From Chromohalobacter nigrandesensis (GTDB lineage: Bacteria; Pseudomonadota; Gammaproteobacteria; Pseudomonadales; Halomonadaceae), in contig NZ_JAKGAM010000007.1 in NCBI RefSeq assembly GCF_023061285.1, forward strand, positions 85,631-149,630: DNA of 64,000 nucleotides, read 5' to 3'. The translations under genes were made by a program, and so were the position numbers. Shown here piece after piece: positions 54,560 to 63,705 of the stretch. The notes under the pieces were generated by a model. That model was not told the DNA's origin and searched no databases. It saw nothing but the letters and a program-made list of their open reading frames with translations. Numbering within the stretch: position 1 is the first letter of the stretch; each line of letters opens with the position of its first letter.

Positions 54560-55717
54560 CTATCCGCCAGGGCAAAGCCGTGCATCGAGTCTTTCCAGCG
54601 CCTGTTCGAGCAGATGGGTGGGCGTGCCGAAATTCAACCGCACGAATCCCGGGCATCCGAAGTCGGCCCCATCGGACAACGCAACGCGTGTCGAGTCCAA
54701 CAAGGTTTGCTGCGGCGATTCACCAAGCCCCGCCTCGCGCATGTCGAGCCATGCCAGGTAGGTCGCTTCAGGCGCCGCCATGTCGACACCGGGCCACCGC
54801 GCTACATGGTCGCGCAATCGCTGCAGATTGGTATTGAGCGTCGCCAGCAATTCGCGGCGCCAGGCTTCACCGTGCGCATAGGCCGCCTGGGAAGCGGTCA
54901 GCCCCAGGACATTGACCTCGGGCAACAATCCCGCCGCCGCCTCGCGGAAACGCCGCCGCAACTCAGGGTTGGGAATCACCGCGCAGGCACTCGACAGCCC
55001 AGCGATATTGAAGGTCTTGGAAGGAGCCCAGAGGGTAATCGTGCGCTGAGCCAGCGCCAGCGATAAAGACGCCAACGGACGATGCCGGCGCGTCGCGTCG
55101 AGTATCAGGTCGCAATGCAATTCATCGGATACGATCAACAGGTCGTGACGCTCGGCGAGCTCGCCCAGGGCGTGCAATTCATGCTCGTCCCAGACACGTC
55201 CTGTGGGATTGTGCGGATGGCACCACAACAACAGACGCGTCTGCGGCGTGATCGCCGCTTCCAGCGCCTCGAGATCGAGCCGCCAGGGGTCGCCCGGCGT
55301 CTCGGGCTCAGCCAGCATCACGTGCTCGGCGATGCGCCCGCTGCGCTCGGCCACGCGCAGGAAAGGCGGATAGATCGGCGTCGCGGTCATCACCGCCTGG
55401 TCCGGGCTGCAGAAGGTCTGCGCGGCCAGATGCAGGGCCGGCACCACGCCGGGGATCCAGACCTGCCAGTCAGGCTCGATCGACCAGCCGTAGTGATCGG
55501 CACTCCACGCGCACAGCGTCTCGCGCAGCGTATCGGTCAACCTGCCATAGCCGAAGACACCGTGGGAGACGCGCTCCTCAAGCGCCGAGACGACCGCCGG
55601 GGGCGACACGAAATCCATGTCCGCGACCCATAGAGGCAGGACATCGTCGGCATAACGCTGCCATTTCTGTGAAGGATACTGTCGCCGATCCAGCGGCGTG
55701 GCAAAATCGTATGGCAT
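54560..55717 (-). CDS. MalY/PatB-family PLP aminotransferase (cystathionine beta-lyase-like)
   Basis: This 385-residue fold-type I PLP enzyme has MWVADMD-like LPLWVADMDFVSPPAV, CHPHNPTGRVW, VSDELHCDLI, and the PLP lysine in APSKTFNIAGL. Family members cleave cystathionine or cysteine, or regulate (MalY). The start at 55717 (MPYDFATPLDR) matches B. subtilis PatB. Upstream in-frame ATGs at 55729 and 55756 exist; the last has a GAGG site but shares a CATG with the next gene's start. The exact substrate is unknown. Confidence 0.88.
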   Translation of the reverse strand: MPYDFATPLDRRQYPSQKWQRYADDVLPLWVADMDFVSPPAVVSALEERVSHGVFGYGRLTDTLRETLCAWSADHYGWSIEPDWQVWIPGVVPALHLAAQTFCSPDQAVMTATPIYPPFLRVAERSGRIAEHVMLAEPETPGDPWRLDLEALEAAITPQTRLLLWCHPHNPTGRVWDEHELHALGELAERHDLLIVSDELHCDLILDATRRHRPLASLSLALAQRTITLWAPSKTFNIAGLSSACAVIPNPELRRRFREAAAGLLPEVNVLGLTASQAAYAHGEAWRRELLATLNTNLQRLRDHVARWPGVDMAAPEATYLAWLDMREAGLGESPQQTLLDSTRVALSDGADFGCPGFVRLNFGTPTHLLEQALERLDARLCPGG

Positions 55718-55754
55718 GCTAAGACTCATCGACGCGAACGGAAGACTCTCGAAC

Positions 55755-56180
55755 ATGCCTGAAACCTCGTTCTATGCCAAGGCCATGCGGGGCACACCAC
55801 GCCTGGTGAGACGCTGGCTGATGCTGGGCCAAGCCGCCCCCGACCGGCTGGCGATGATTCTCGCCGACACCTCGCGCCTGGCCGGGCTCGGTGAGCCTGA
55901 AAGCGAGCCCGATGGGCGCTGTCTACGCGAATGGAGCGGGGAGCGCCAACCACCGCTGTGGGCGGCACGCACCGCCGTTTTCCTGCTGGTACAGATGCCG
56001 GCCCACCCCACGCCCGACGACGACGAGGAAGCCTGCGCCTGGGCCTACTGCTGGCTACGTAACCGCGAATTCGATTCGCTGGAAGCCGCCCACGATGCCC
56101 TGCCGGACCACCTACGCGACCCTCTCGCCGCGGCCCTGGACGCCGCCTGGGTCGACCAGGGCGCCTTGCGTCTTATCTGA
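55755..56180 (+). CDS. Uncharacterised protein, divergent from the aminotransferase gene
   Basis: A 141-residue soluble protein, MPETSFYAKAMRGTPRLVRR onward, with Trp- and Ala-rich helices (WAARTAVFLLVQMPAHP, CAWAYCWLRNREFDSLEAA) and an Asp/Glu cluster (PDDDEEA). No signal peptide and no motif I recognise. The two Cys near residues 96-102 are separated as CAWAYC. The start at 55755 lies in the CATG shared with a possible start of the divergent aminotransferase gene, so both starts need evidence. Confidence 0.65.
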   Translation: MPETSFYAKAMRGTPRLVRRWLMLGQAAPDRLAMILADTSRLAGLGEPESEPDGRCLREWSGERQPPLWAARTAVFLLVQMPAHPTPDDDEEACAWAYCWLRNREFDSLEAAHDALPDHLRDPLAAALDAAWVDQGALRLI

Positions 56181-56274
56181 GACGAGGAGCAGACTTGACC
56201 ACATGCCAACAGCGGTCGATGCTGATTAATTCACGAAGCGCCTATTTCAATGGCGACGAGGAGCCCACTCCCGC

Positions 56275-56745
56275 ATGACGCCCGCCATTCGCCTTCTTGA
56301 GCGCAACGCCATCCCGCACGAGGTGCTGCAATATACGCACGATCCCAAGGTTGCCGCCTACGGCGAGGAGGCCGTGACGGCGCTGGGGCTAACGCCGGAG
56401 AGCGTGTTCAAGACCTTGCTCGCGCAACTCGATGATGGACGTCTCGTCATCGCTCTGGTGCCCGTCATGGCCACGCTCGACCTCAAAGGGCTCGCCAAGG
56501 CCGCCGGGGCGCGTAAGGCCAAGATGGCCGACCCCACCCTGGCCGAGCGCACCACGGGCTATGTCGTGGGCGGCATCAGCCCACTAGGACAGCGCAAACG
56601 CCTGCCCACCTTCGTGGACGACAGCGCCCGCGCCTTGTCGTCGCTCCATGTCAGTGGCGGTCGGCGCGGTCTGGAAATATGCCTGGCGCCCACGGCATTG
56701 ATCGCCCTGCTCGAGGCGACCACGGCCCCGCTGGCGCGGACATGA
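56275..56745 (+). CDS. ybaK: Cys-tRNA(Pro)/Cys-tRNA(Cys) deacylase YbaK
   Basis: This 156-residue editing enzyme hydrolyses Cys-tRNA(Pro) formed by mischarging. The YbaK fold is seen as FKTLLAQLDDGRLVIALVPV (Lys of the active site in VFKTL), the GARKAKMADPTLAERTTGYVVGGISPLG block with the conserved GGxSPxG, and the LPTFVDDSA strand. The length equals the E. coli protein. It is followed 27 bases later by an uncharacterised gene on the same strand. Confidence 0.92.
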   Translation: MTPAIRLLERNAIPHEVLQYTHDPKVAAYGEEAVTALGLTPESVFKTLLAQLDDGRLVIALVPVMATLDLKGLAKAAGARKAKMADPTLAERTTGYVVGGISPLGQRKRLPTFVDDSARALSSLHVSGGRRGLEICLAPTALIALLEATTAPLART

Positions 56746-56772
56746 AGCACCTTCGATGGCGGGGAGGTTCGC

Positions 56773-57087
56773 ATGGCGATTCGCTACGACCTATGGCTCA
56801 CGCCCGACGACAAACCCCGCCACCGCAGGGTCGAGAAGGCGCTGGAGCGCTTCTTCGTGGCACGCTTCGCCGACTATCCTCACCTGCGGTTGCCCGGCGC
56901 TGACCCCTACGATTATGATGCTCCCTTCAACCGCCTGTATGACGCCTTGCTCGCACGAGCACGCGACTACTGCGAGCGTGAATGGCACTACGTGCCGACG
57001 CCCGCGCAGCTCAATACGGCATTCTTCCGGGCCGTGGCCCACTCGCCGAAATTCGTACTGGACCCCCGCGATGGTGATTCGTCCTGA
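56773..57087 (+). CDS. Uncharacterised small protein upstream of DUF501
   Basis: A 104-residue protein, MAIRYDLWLTPDDKPRHRRV onward, rich in Arg, Tyr and aromatic residues (WHYVPTPAQLNTAFFRAVAHS). It has no membrane segment. I do not recognise a family. It overlaps the start of the DUF501 gene by 17 bases, so the two are translated from one message. A short GGAGG site precedes the ATG, supporting expression. Confidence 0.65.
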   Translation: MAIRYDLWLTPDDKPRHRRVEKALERFFVARFADYPHLRLPGADPYDYDAPFNRLYDALLARARDYCEREWHYVPTPAQLNTAFFRAVAHSPKFVLDPRDGDSS

Positions 57088-57592
57088 AAAGGCGCCCGAC
57101 GAGCGTCAACTGGCCCTCATTACTCAACAACTAGGGCGCGCGCCGCGTGGCATCCAGACCGTGGCTGCGGCCACGCAAGACGGCACACCGCTGGTGCTGC
57201 GCATGCATGCCATCGTCGATGACAAACCGTTCCCGACGCATTTCTGGCTGTGCTCCGATCACTTGAAGATCGCCATCTCGCGCATCGAGGCCCAAGGCGT
57301 TATCAAGGCCCTCGAGTCACGCCTCCAGGAAGAGGCCGACTTCATGGCCGCGTATCGGCGTAGCCACGAGGATTACGTGGCCCAACGCTGGCAGACCATG
57401 AGCGACGCGGAACGCGAGATCGTCGACCGCCAAGGCTATCGCGATCTTTTCACGCGGCGCGGCATCGGTGGCATCGCCAACTGGGATCAGGTGCGCTGCC
57501 TGCATATGCAATACGCCCATCATCTATGCGGCGACAATGCCATCGGCCGCTGGATGGATGCCGAATACGATGTGCTTGCCTGTCTGCGCTAG
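57071..57592 (+). CDS. DUF501 domain protein
   Basis: This 173-residue protein carries the DUF501 core: LGRAPRGIQTVAAATQDGTPLVLRM, then PFPTHFWLCSDHLKIAISRIE, and a closing CLHMQYAHHLCGDNAIGRWMD. Conserved Cys and His are spread through the chain (WLCSDH, CLHMQYAHHLC) and could form a metal or catalytic site. The role is unknown. The start at 57071 overlaps the previous gene; the alternative GTG one codon on is possible. Confidence 0.75.
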   Translation: MVIRPEKAPDERQLALITQQLGRAPRGIQTVAAATQDGTPLVLRMHAIVDDKPFPTHFWLCSDHLKIAISRIEAQGVIKALESRLQEEADFMAAYRRSHEDYVAQRWQTMSDAEREIVDRQGYRDLFTRRGIGGIANWDQVRCLHMQYAHHLCGDNAIGRWMDAEYDVLACLR

Positions 57593-57670
57593 CGTTCTAT
57601 GGCACTTGGCCGATCATCGCGCAAGACACGGAGGTCGAGACAAATCTACCGATCTGATAAGGGGGAAATC

Positions 57671-58231
57671 GTGCGCATCTGTATTTATATGGGATCGCGT
57701 GAAGGACGCGATGCCGGCTTTCGTCAGGCCGCCGAGACGCTAGGTCGAAGCATTGCGCAGCGCGGCTGGGGAATGGTCTACGGTGGCGCCCGCGTCGGCC
57801 TGATGGGGGCCGTGGCCGATGCCGCACTGCGTGAAGGCGGCGAGGTCATCGGCGTCATTCCCCATCACCTGGTCGAGCGCGAAATGGCGCACGAAGGGCT
57901 GACGCACCTGCTGCGTGTCGACGATATGCATGCGCGCAAGGCGGCTATGGCCGAGTACGCCGATGCCTTCATCGCCCTGCCCGGCGGCATCGGCACCCTG
58001 GAAGAGCTTTTCGAGACCTGGACCTGGCAATACCTGGGGCTTCATGACAAGCCTATCGGCGTACTCGACGTCAATGGCTTCTATCGCCCATTATTGACGT
58101 TTCTGGATCACACCGTCGCGCACGGCTTTCTCAATCCCGAGACACGCGCGAGACTCGTCGACGCCGTCGACCCCGAGCACTTGCTCGATCGCTTGATGGC
58201 AGCACAACACGCACCCCCGACGACCTCGTGA
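57671..58231 (+). CDS. LOG-family nucleoside 5'-monophosphate phosphoribohydrolase
   Basis: A 186-residue Rossmann-type protein with the LOG signature [17 protein letters not shown] (about residues 104-120) and the substrate motif [11 protein letters not shown]. In plants such enzymes activate cytokinins; bacterial members cleave AMP-like nucleotides. The start is a GTG at 57671 directly after AGGGGG. The longer in-frame ATG upstream lacks a good site. It is followed by the quinone oxidoreductase gene on the same strand. Confidence 0.88.
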   Translation: MRICIYMGSREGRDAGFRQAAETLGRSIAQRGWGMVYGGARVGLMGAVADAALREGGEVIGVIPHHLVEREMAHEGLTHLLRVDDMHARKAAMAEYADAFIALPGGIGTLEELFETWTWQYLGLHDKPIGVLDVNGFYRPLLTFLDHTVAHGFLNPETRARLVDAVDPEHLLDRLMAAQHAPPTTS

Positions 58232-58287
58232 GCGCAAGCGTCACCGACGCCGTGCAATGTGACCCCAGCTTCAAGGAGGAACACTCG

Positions 58288-59259
58288 ATGTACGCTATCG
58301 CCATCCATGACCAGACGCTGGTCTGGCAAGCCCACGACGCGCCGCGCGACATTGCCGCTGACGAGGTGCGCATCGATGTCGCCTGGGCGGGAATGAACCG
58401 CGCCGACGTGATGCAACGCGCGGGGCAATACCCGCCGCCGCCCGGCGAAAGCGATATCCCGGGGCTCGAAGTCAGCGGCACCATCGCCGAAGTAGGCCAC
58501 AACGTGGAGCGCTTCAAGCCCGGCGACAAGGTGTGCGCCCTGCTGGCCGGCGGTGGCTACGCCGAGCAGGTGGTGGTCGCCGAGGCTCAGGTCCTGCCGA
58601 TTCCCTCGGGGTTGGGCCTGCGCGACGCCGCCGCGCTGCCGGAAGTTTTCGCCACCGCGTGGCTCAACCTGTACATGGAAGGTGCCGCCAAGCAGGGTGA
58701 GCGCATCGTGCTGCATGCCGGGGCCAGCGGTGTGGGAACGGCCGCCATACAGCTATGCCGCGTCTTCGGCAACCCGTGCTTCGTGACCGTCGGCAGTCAA
58801 GAAAAGCTGGATGCCTGCAAGCGACTCGGTGCCGATGCAGGCTGGAACCGACACGAAGGCAGCTTCGTCACGCCGATCAAGGACTGGGGTAGCGCGGACA
58901 TGATTCTCGACCCGGTGGGCGGCGACTATATCGCCCAGGATCTACAGGTGCTCAATCCCGACGGGCGGGTAGTATTGATCGGTTTGATGGGAGGGCGCGA
59001 CGCCCAGATCGATCTCGGCCTCATGCTGATGAAGCGCCAGCGGGTCATTGGCTCGACGCTGCGTTCACGTTCCCCTCGCGCCAAGGGCGCCATCCTCGAT
59101 GCACTGCACGCCCATGTCTGGCCCAAGCTGGCCAGTGGCGACATCAAGCCGCTGATCGACACGGCATGGCCGATTCAAGATGCCGATACCGCGATGCAGC
59201 ACATGATCGACAATGCCAACACAGGCAAGGTGCTGTTGAGCGTCAGTGGAGAAGGATAA
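58288..59259 (+). CDS. NAD(P)H:quinone oxidoreductase, PIG3-like
   Basis: This 323-residue medium-chain dehydrogenase lacks the zinc ligands of alcohol dehydrogenases. It has the GroES-like part (WAGMNRADVMQRAGQYPPPP, PGLEVSGTIAEVG) and the cofactor-binding motif ASGVGTAAIQLCRVFG, fitting NADPH-dependent quinone reductases of the TP53I3/PIG3 class. The ATG at 58288 has an excellent GGAGG. It is the last gene of the rightward run that began near 55.8 kb. Confidence 0.9.
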   Translation: MYAIAIHDQTLVWQAHDAPRDIAADEVRIDVAWAGMNRADVMQRAGQYPPPPGESDIPGLEVSGTIAEVGHNVERFKPGDKVCALLAGGGYAEQVVVAEAQVLPIPSGLGLRDAAALPEVFATAWLNLYMEGAAKQGERIVLHAGASGVGTAAIQLCRVFGNPCFVTVGSQEKLDACKRLGADAGWNRHEGSFVTPIKDWGSADMILDPVGGDYIAQDLQVLNPDGRVVLIGLMGGRDAQIDLGLMLMKRQRVIGSTLRSRSPRAKGAILDALHAHVWPKLASGDIKPLIDTAWPIQDADTAMQHMIDNANTGKVLLSVSGEG

Positions 59260-59329
59260 CGACGCCAGGCAAGGTCGTTATGGAACGCGGATGACTGGAA
59301 ACCGATCTAGAGGGCCTTGCAAAGGCTCT

Positions 59330-59827
59330 CTAGTCGAGCCCTGCGGCATCATGTGTGCGCTGATAGGTCAACTGCAACAGGCGTGCATCATCACCGGCGC
59401 GGTGACGCTGAATGCCTCGCTCGCGGATGATGACCTCCTTCATCGCCCCCCACCGTTCGAGTTGCGATTCATCCAGCAGGCGACGCAATGCCTCGAGGCG
59501 AAAGCGCGGCAGCATGCCTGCGTGGTGGAACAATAGCGACAGCCAGGTATTGTCGTATCCCCAACTATCGCTATAGGCGATGCCGTCGGCCGAGAGTTCA
59601 TCGTTGAGCCAGCGCGCGACTTCGATGACAGGATAGCCCTCGCGGTGCAGTCGGCCACGCGAAATGCCATGCAACAGTTCGGCTTTGGGATCCCAGTGGG
59701 TCCACTCTTCCAACGGTTGGATAAGGAAGGCGCAGGTACTGCCATCGGCCCGCGCGATACCCACCTCTATCGGATAGCTGCCACGCCCGAAACCGGACGC
59801 TTCGATATCGAGCAGTATCGGCAACAC
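59330..59827 (-). CDS. DEDDh-type 3'-5' exonuclease-like protein
   Basis: A 165-residue protein with the DEDDh pattern: an initial LLDIEASGFG (Asp-Glu pair), a central Asp in SWGYDNTWL, and the C-terminal His-Asp in RHRAGDDARLL. This suggests an exonuclease of the RNase T/DnaQ clan, but the chain is short and the role is unknown. The start is GTG at 59827 with GAGGA about ten bases ahead. It is convergent with the quinone oxidoreductase gene. Confidence 0.75.
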   Translation of the reverse strand: MLPILLDIEASGFGRGSYPIEVGIARADGSTCAFLIQPLEEWTHWDPKAELLHGISRGRLHREGYPVIEVARWLNDELSADGIAYSDSWGYDNTWLSLLFHHAGMLPRFRLEALRRLLDESQLERWGAMKEVIIRERGIQRHRAGDDARLLQLTYQRTHDAAGLD

Positions 59828-59956
59828 GTGGCGGCATTCCTCTTCAAAGCGATATCACGAACGGGGCATCGCCTACGATGCCCCCAGGGCCACACCACTC
59901 AGACTACGTGAACTAGGAACACGATGCGAGTCCCACGGCACTACTCTCAGTGCATC

Positions 59957-60472
59957 TCAGTGCGTCAGTGACGCAATCGGCTCGCCGGCTTCGCTGCGTT
60001 GCGCGCGTTCGGCAAGCGCCGCCCATTGCGCGGCACGCCGGGAATCGACGGGGAGCCCCAGGTGGGCATGACGGTAAGCCTCGGCCATACGCTCTGCAGC
60101 CAGGCCATGACCAGCTTCGGCGGCACGCGCATACCATGTCACCGCTTTTTCTTCGCGGCGTGCGTACTGTGCACAGCCAAACTCGTAAATACGACCCGCC
60201 TGGTACTGCGCATGTACATCGCCCGCGTAGGCGGCCTGAAAAACGTAACGCGCGCCCTTGGCCTTATCCTGCGGAGAATTGCCACGATGAAACAACATAT
60301 GGCCATAGAACGAAAGCGCGGCGGTGTGGCCAGCTTCAGCACAGCGCTGAAAAAGTCGCATCGTCAAACGATGCTTGCCGGGAGAGCGTGTCATCCAGCG
60401 GGCATGTAACAGTTGGGCTGCGAGACGGTATTCGAGCCGAATCCGCAGAGAGGATGCCTGTTGCATAACCAT
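59957..60472 (-). CDS. Sel1-repeat protein
   Basis: A 171-residue protein with about three Sel1-like TPR repeats, helical pairs of about 36 residues containing A-x-x-G-x-x-x-A patterns (AEAGHTAALSFYGHM, AAYAGDVHAQYQAGRIYE, AAEAGHGLAAERMAEAYR). Sel1 proteins usually act as scaffolds. No signal peptide is seen. The start at 60472 is tentative; an ATG two codons downstream (60466) has better spacing to AGGG. It is divergent from the aldo/keto reductase gene with a 256-base gap. Confidence 0.78.
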   Translation of the reverse strand: MVMQQASSLRIRLEYRLAAQLLHARWMTRSPGKHRLTMRLFQRCAEAGHTAALSFYGHMLFHRGNSPQDKAKGARYVFQAAYAGDVHAQYQAGRIYEFGCAQYARREEKAVTWYARAAEAGHGLAAERMAEAYRHAHLGLPVDSRRAAQWAALAERAQRSEAGEPIASLTH

Positions 60473-60728
60473 CGACCCTGAAGTCGTCGTGACCGAGAAA
60501 GGTACGTAAACGATTGCGTCGGCTCGAGCTCTCCCTGCACGCGCCAACACCCCGGATAAAATCATTGCCGCCGTTGCCTGACATACCGCTTGGTGCCCTT
60601 ATCCCCGGCAACGGGGCGCCAAGCATACGCCTACCCTCAGACGGACTCAACCCCCGTTTGCCGCCCGTACGCGGCACCGCTACCATGCCGTTTCAATCCC
60701 TTTTTCGATACCCGCGCGGAGCTCCCAG

Positions 60729-61760
60729 ATGCAGACACGCCCCCTCGGTCAGACCGGCATTAACGTCAGCCGCTTGTGCCTAGGCACAATGACATTCGGT
60801 GAACAGAACACCGAAGCCGACGCCCATGCACAACTCGATCGAGCCACTGCCGCAGGCATCAACTTCATCGATACCGCCGAGATGTATCCTGTCCCACCCA
60901 AGGGCGAGACCCAGGGACTCACCGAGGCCTATATCGGCAGTTGGCTCAAGGCGCGCGGCAAACGCGATGACTTGGTCATCGCCACCAAGGCGGCTGGCCC
61001 TGGCCTCGAGCATATACGCGGCGGCCCGCGTTTGACCCCTGAGCATTTGCAGCGTGCCGTCGACGACAGCCTGGCGCGCCTTAACACCGACTACATCGAT
61101 CTTTACCAGCTCCACTGGCCCGACCGTAGCGCCAATTTCTTCGGTAAGCTGGGCTATCAGCATGACGAAGACGAAGATGCCACGCCGTTAGCGGAAACAC
61201 TCATGGCTCTCAAGGAGCTCGTCGATGCAGGCAAGATTCGCGCCATCGGGCTATCCAACGAGACCCCGTGGGGTGTGATGCAAAGCCTACGCCTCGCCGA
61301 CTCACTGGGAGTGCCGCGTGTAGCCAGCGTGCAGAACCCCTATAACCTGCTCAATCGCAGCTTCGAGGTCGGGCTCGCCGAGATCGCCCATCGCGAAGAC
61401 GTCGGTCTGCTGGCCTACTCGCCCTTGGCCTTCGGCGCGCTCACCGGCAAATACCTCGATGGTGCCCGCCCGCCTCAGGGACGCTTGACCTTGTTCGAAC
61501 GCTTCAAGCGCTATACGTCCGACCTGGCCGAGGAGGCGATCGGCGCCTACGTCGGGATCGCACGTGAACATGGTCTGGACCCCGCCCAGATGGCGCTAGC
61601 CTACGTCAATTCACGCTCGTTTTTGACCAGCAACATCATCGGCGCGACCACGCTCGAGCAGCTCGACGCCAACCTGGCCAGCGAGGATCTAACGCTGGAC
61701 GCTAGCGTGCTCGAAGCCATCGAGGCCGTGCATCGCCAACATCCCAACCCCTGCCCCTGA
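60729..61760 (+). CDS. Aldo/keto reductase, Tas-like
   Basis: This 343-residue NADPH-dependent reductase has a TIM-barrel. The start MQTRPLGQTGINVSRLCLGT and the loop FIDTAEMYPVPPKGETQGLTE are close to E. coli Tas. The active-site set is Asp48-Tyr53 in DTAEMY, Lys in ATKAAG, and His in YQLHWPDR. Substrate is unknown. A hairpin terminator lies between it and yaaA. Confidence 0.9.
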   Translation: MQTRPLGQTGINVSRLCLGTMTFGEQNTEADAHAQLDRATAAGINFIDTAEMYPVPPKGETQGLTEAYIGSWLKARGKRDDLVIATKAAGPGLEHIRGGPRLTPEHLQRAVDDSLARLNTDYIDLYQLHWPDRSANFFGKLGYQHDEDEDATPLAETLMALKELVDAGKIRAIGLSNETPWGVMQSLRLADSLGVPRVASVQNPYNLLNRSFEVGLAEIAHREDVGLLAYSPLAFGALTGKYLDGARPPQGRLTLFERFKRYTSDLAEEAIGAYVGIAREHGLDPAQMALAYVNSRSFLTSNIIGATTLEQLDANLASEDLTLDASVLEAIEAVHRQHPNPCP

Positions 61761-61766
61761 CACCGT

Positions 61767-61797
61767 TGGCGTGCCTATTACCCCGATAGGCACGCCA
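61767..61797. terminator. Hairpin between the aldo/keto reductase gene and yaaA
   Basis: TGGCGTGCCTAT pairs perfectly with ATAGGCACGCCA (12 bp, seven-base loop) seven bases after the stop. No T-run follows. Confidence 0.65.
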
Positions 61798-61868
61798 TCA
61801 TCGGAGCGCTGTGGCGCGCTTGTTATACTGACGATTGAAACTTTCGATCCCGAACGCGAGGACTGCGC

Positions 61869-62657
61869 ATGCTGAGCGTCATTTCACCGGCCAAGACGCT
61901 GGATTTCGAGACACCGCCAACGACTGCGACATACACCCAACCGGCGTATCTTGAGCAAAGCGCCGAGTTGATCGAGATCCTGCGCGATTATTCTCCTCAA
62001 CGACTTTCCGAGTTGATGAGCATCAGTGACAAGCTGGCAGGACTCAATGCCGCGCGGTTTGCCGAATGGGCAACGCCGTTCTCGCCGGAGAATGCCAAAC
62101 CCGCCGCGCAAACCTTCCAAGGCGACGTTTATATAGGGCTGGATGCCCCCTCGTTCAGTGAGCAGGACAACCAGGAGGCTCAGCACCGTCTGCGCATTCT
62201 CTCGGGGCTATATGGACTGCTGCGCCCACTCGATTTGATTCAGCCTTATCGCCTGGAAATGGGGACCAAGCTGGTCAACCCAGCGGGCAAGGATCTCTAC
62301 GCCTTCTGGCGAGAGCGACTCACCCGAGATCTTTCCCGAGCCGTGGAAGAAAGCGGCTCGCCGGTGCTGGTCAATCTCGCTTCCAACGAGTACTTCAAAG
62401 CCATTGATGCCAAACGCTTGACGTGCCGTGTCATCACGCCGGTCTTCAAGGATGAGAAGAACGGTCAATTCAAGATCATCAGCTTTTATGCCAAGAAAGC
62501 CCGGGGCTTGATGGCCGCCTGGATGATTCGCCAGCGTGTCGACGACCCCGAAGAATTGAAACGCTTCGACGTTGGCGGCTACCAATTCAATAGCAGCCTG
62601 TCGGACGGCGATAGCTGGGTTTTTACACGCCGCGAAAGCGAGACAGCCACTTCCTGA
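61869..62657 (+). CDS. yaaA: Peroxide stress protein YaaA
   Basis: This 262-residue protein opens with [17 protein letters not shown] and has the family blocks [36 protein letters not shown] and SNEYFKAID. YaaA lowers free intracellular iron under hydrogen peroxide stress in E. coli, where it is under OxyR. TTATAC/TATACT lies about 40 bases upstream as a possible -10. A GC-rich hairpin follows. Confidence 0.95.
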   Translation: MLSVISPAKTLDFETPPTTATYTQPAYLEQSAELIEILRDYSPQRLSELMSISDKLAGLNAARFAEWATPFSPENAKPAAQTFQGDVYIGLDAPSFSEQDNQEAQHRLRILSGLYGLLRPLDLIQPYRLEMGTKLVNPAGKDLYAFWRERLTRDLSRAVEESGSPVLVNLASNEYFKAIDAKRLTCRVITPVFKDEKNGQFKIISFYAKKARGLMAAWMIRQRVDDPEELKRFDVGGYQFNSSLSDGDSWVFTRRESETATS

Positions 62658-62667
62658 GAGTTTGCAT

Positions 62668-62686
62668 GGCCGGCGTTGAGCCGGCC
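62668..62686. terminator. Hairpin after yaaA
   Basis: GGCCGGC-GTTGA-GCCGGCC is a perfect seven-bp stem 11 bases beyond the stop. It has no T-run. Confidence 0.45.
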
Positions 62687-62774
62687 CGCTTCCGGCCAGA
62701 TATCTTCAACGTTGAAACCCGGCTAGAATCGAGAATCCATTTTCGGATCCTTCTCATTCTGCTGGAGAACGTGC

Positions 62775-63596
62775 ATGCGCAATATCTTCGTGATGCTCCT
62801 GGTCGGCTTGCTCGGCTTTGGCCTTGGCATCGATCACGCCGAAGCCAAACGGCTCGGTGGCGGCAAGAGTTTTGGCAGTTATTCGCGCTCCGCAGATAGC
62901 TCCGCCTCGACGGCCGGTCGTAATACTGCGACGACGTCTCAGCGTCAACCCGGTGCAGGGCTTTCGCGTTGGGCAGGCCCATTCGCCGGTTTGCTTGCCG
63001 GCGGCTTGTTGGCCTCCTTGTTCTTCGGCGGTGCCTTCGATGGCCTCCGCTTTTTCGACATCCTGTTGGTCGCCCTCGTCGCCTGGCTGGCCTTCCGCTT
63101 CTTGAGAGCACGTCGCGCCGCAACCGCTAGTGGGCCACAGCAAAACGAGCGTCAATCCCATACTCAGCAGGACACGCCGCCCTTTTCCAATGCCGGCAGC
63201 ACGGCCACAGGCAGCGTTGGTTCGACACCCGAATGGTTCGACAAGGAGCGCTTTCTCGGCGGCGCCAAGGAACATTTCATGACCTTGCAACGCGCCTGGG
63301 ATAATAACGATCTGGCTCAGGTTCAGGAATACGTCACTCCAGCACTTTACAACTTGCTACGTGAAGAGCGCGCTCAGCAGCCCGCGAATAACCGCACAGA
63401 GATCATACGTCTTTTTGCCGAGCTGGGGGACATCAGAGAAATCGGACAGCAAGCCGAAGCCAGCGTCCTTTTTCACGGCATCCTCGATGAAAACGACGAG
63501 CAAACCGAGTTCAATGAGACCTGGCATCTGATTCGCGACTTACGTGATGGGGCGCCTTGGTATGTGCAGGGTATCGAGCAGAATCCCAGCGTCTGA
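62775..63596 (+). CDS. Tim44-domain inner-membrane protein
   Basis: A 273-residue protein with a signal-like N-terminus (MRNIFVMLLVGLLGFGLGI), a Gly/Ser-rich linker (residues 25-65), and two close membrane segments (AGPFAGLLAGGLLASLFFGG and FDILLVALVAWLAFRFL). A C-terminal Tim44-like domain runs from about 150 (FDKERFLGGAKEHFMTLQRAWDNNDL to the end). Bacterial Tim44-domain proteins are widespread, with no settled role. It stands alone between yaaA and a convergent lipoprotein gene, with a bidirectional terminator. Confidence 0.85.
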   Translation: MRNIFVMLLVGLLGFGLGIDHAEAKRLGGGKSFGSYSRSADSSASTAGRNTATTSQRQPGAGLSRWAGPFAGLLAGGLLASLFFGGAFDGLRFFDILLVALVAWLAFRFLRARRAATASGPQQNERQSHTQQDTPPFSNAGSTATGSVGSTPEWFDKERFLGGAKEHFMTLQRAWDNNDLAQVQEYVTPALYNLLREERAQQPANNRTEIIRLFAELGDIREIGQQAEASVLFHGILDENDEQTEFNETWHLIRDLRDGAPWYVQGIEQNPSV

Positions 63597-63649
63597 TATT
63601 AACGAACAGGTGTCACACTGGTAGCGCCTTACCCTATAAGCAACATGCA

Positions 63650-63676
63650 AAAGGCCGGGCAAATTGTCCGGCCTTT
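63650..63676. terminator. Bidirectional terminator, Tim44 gene and lipoprotein gene
   Basis: AAAGGCCGG and CCGGCCTTT form a nine-bp stem with a nine-base loop and A/T flanks between convergent genes. Confidence 0.8.
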
Positions 63677-63705
63677 CAGGAATTTCAAGCGATCAACGCA
63701 GAGCC

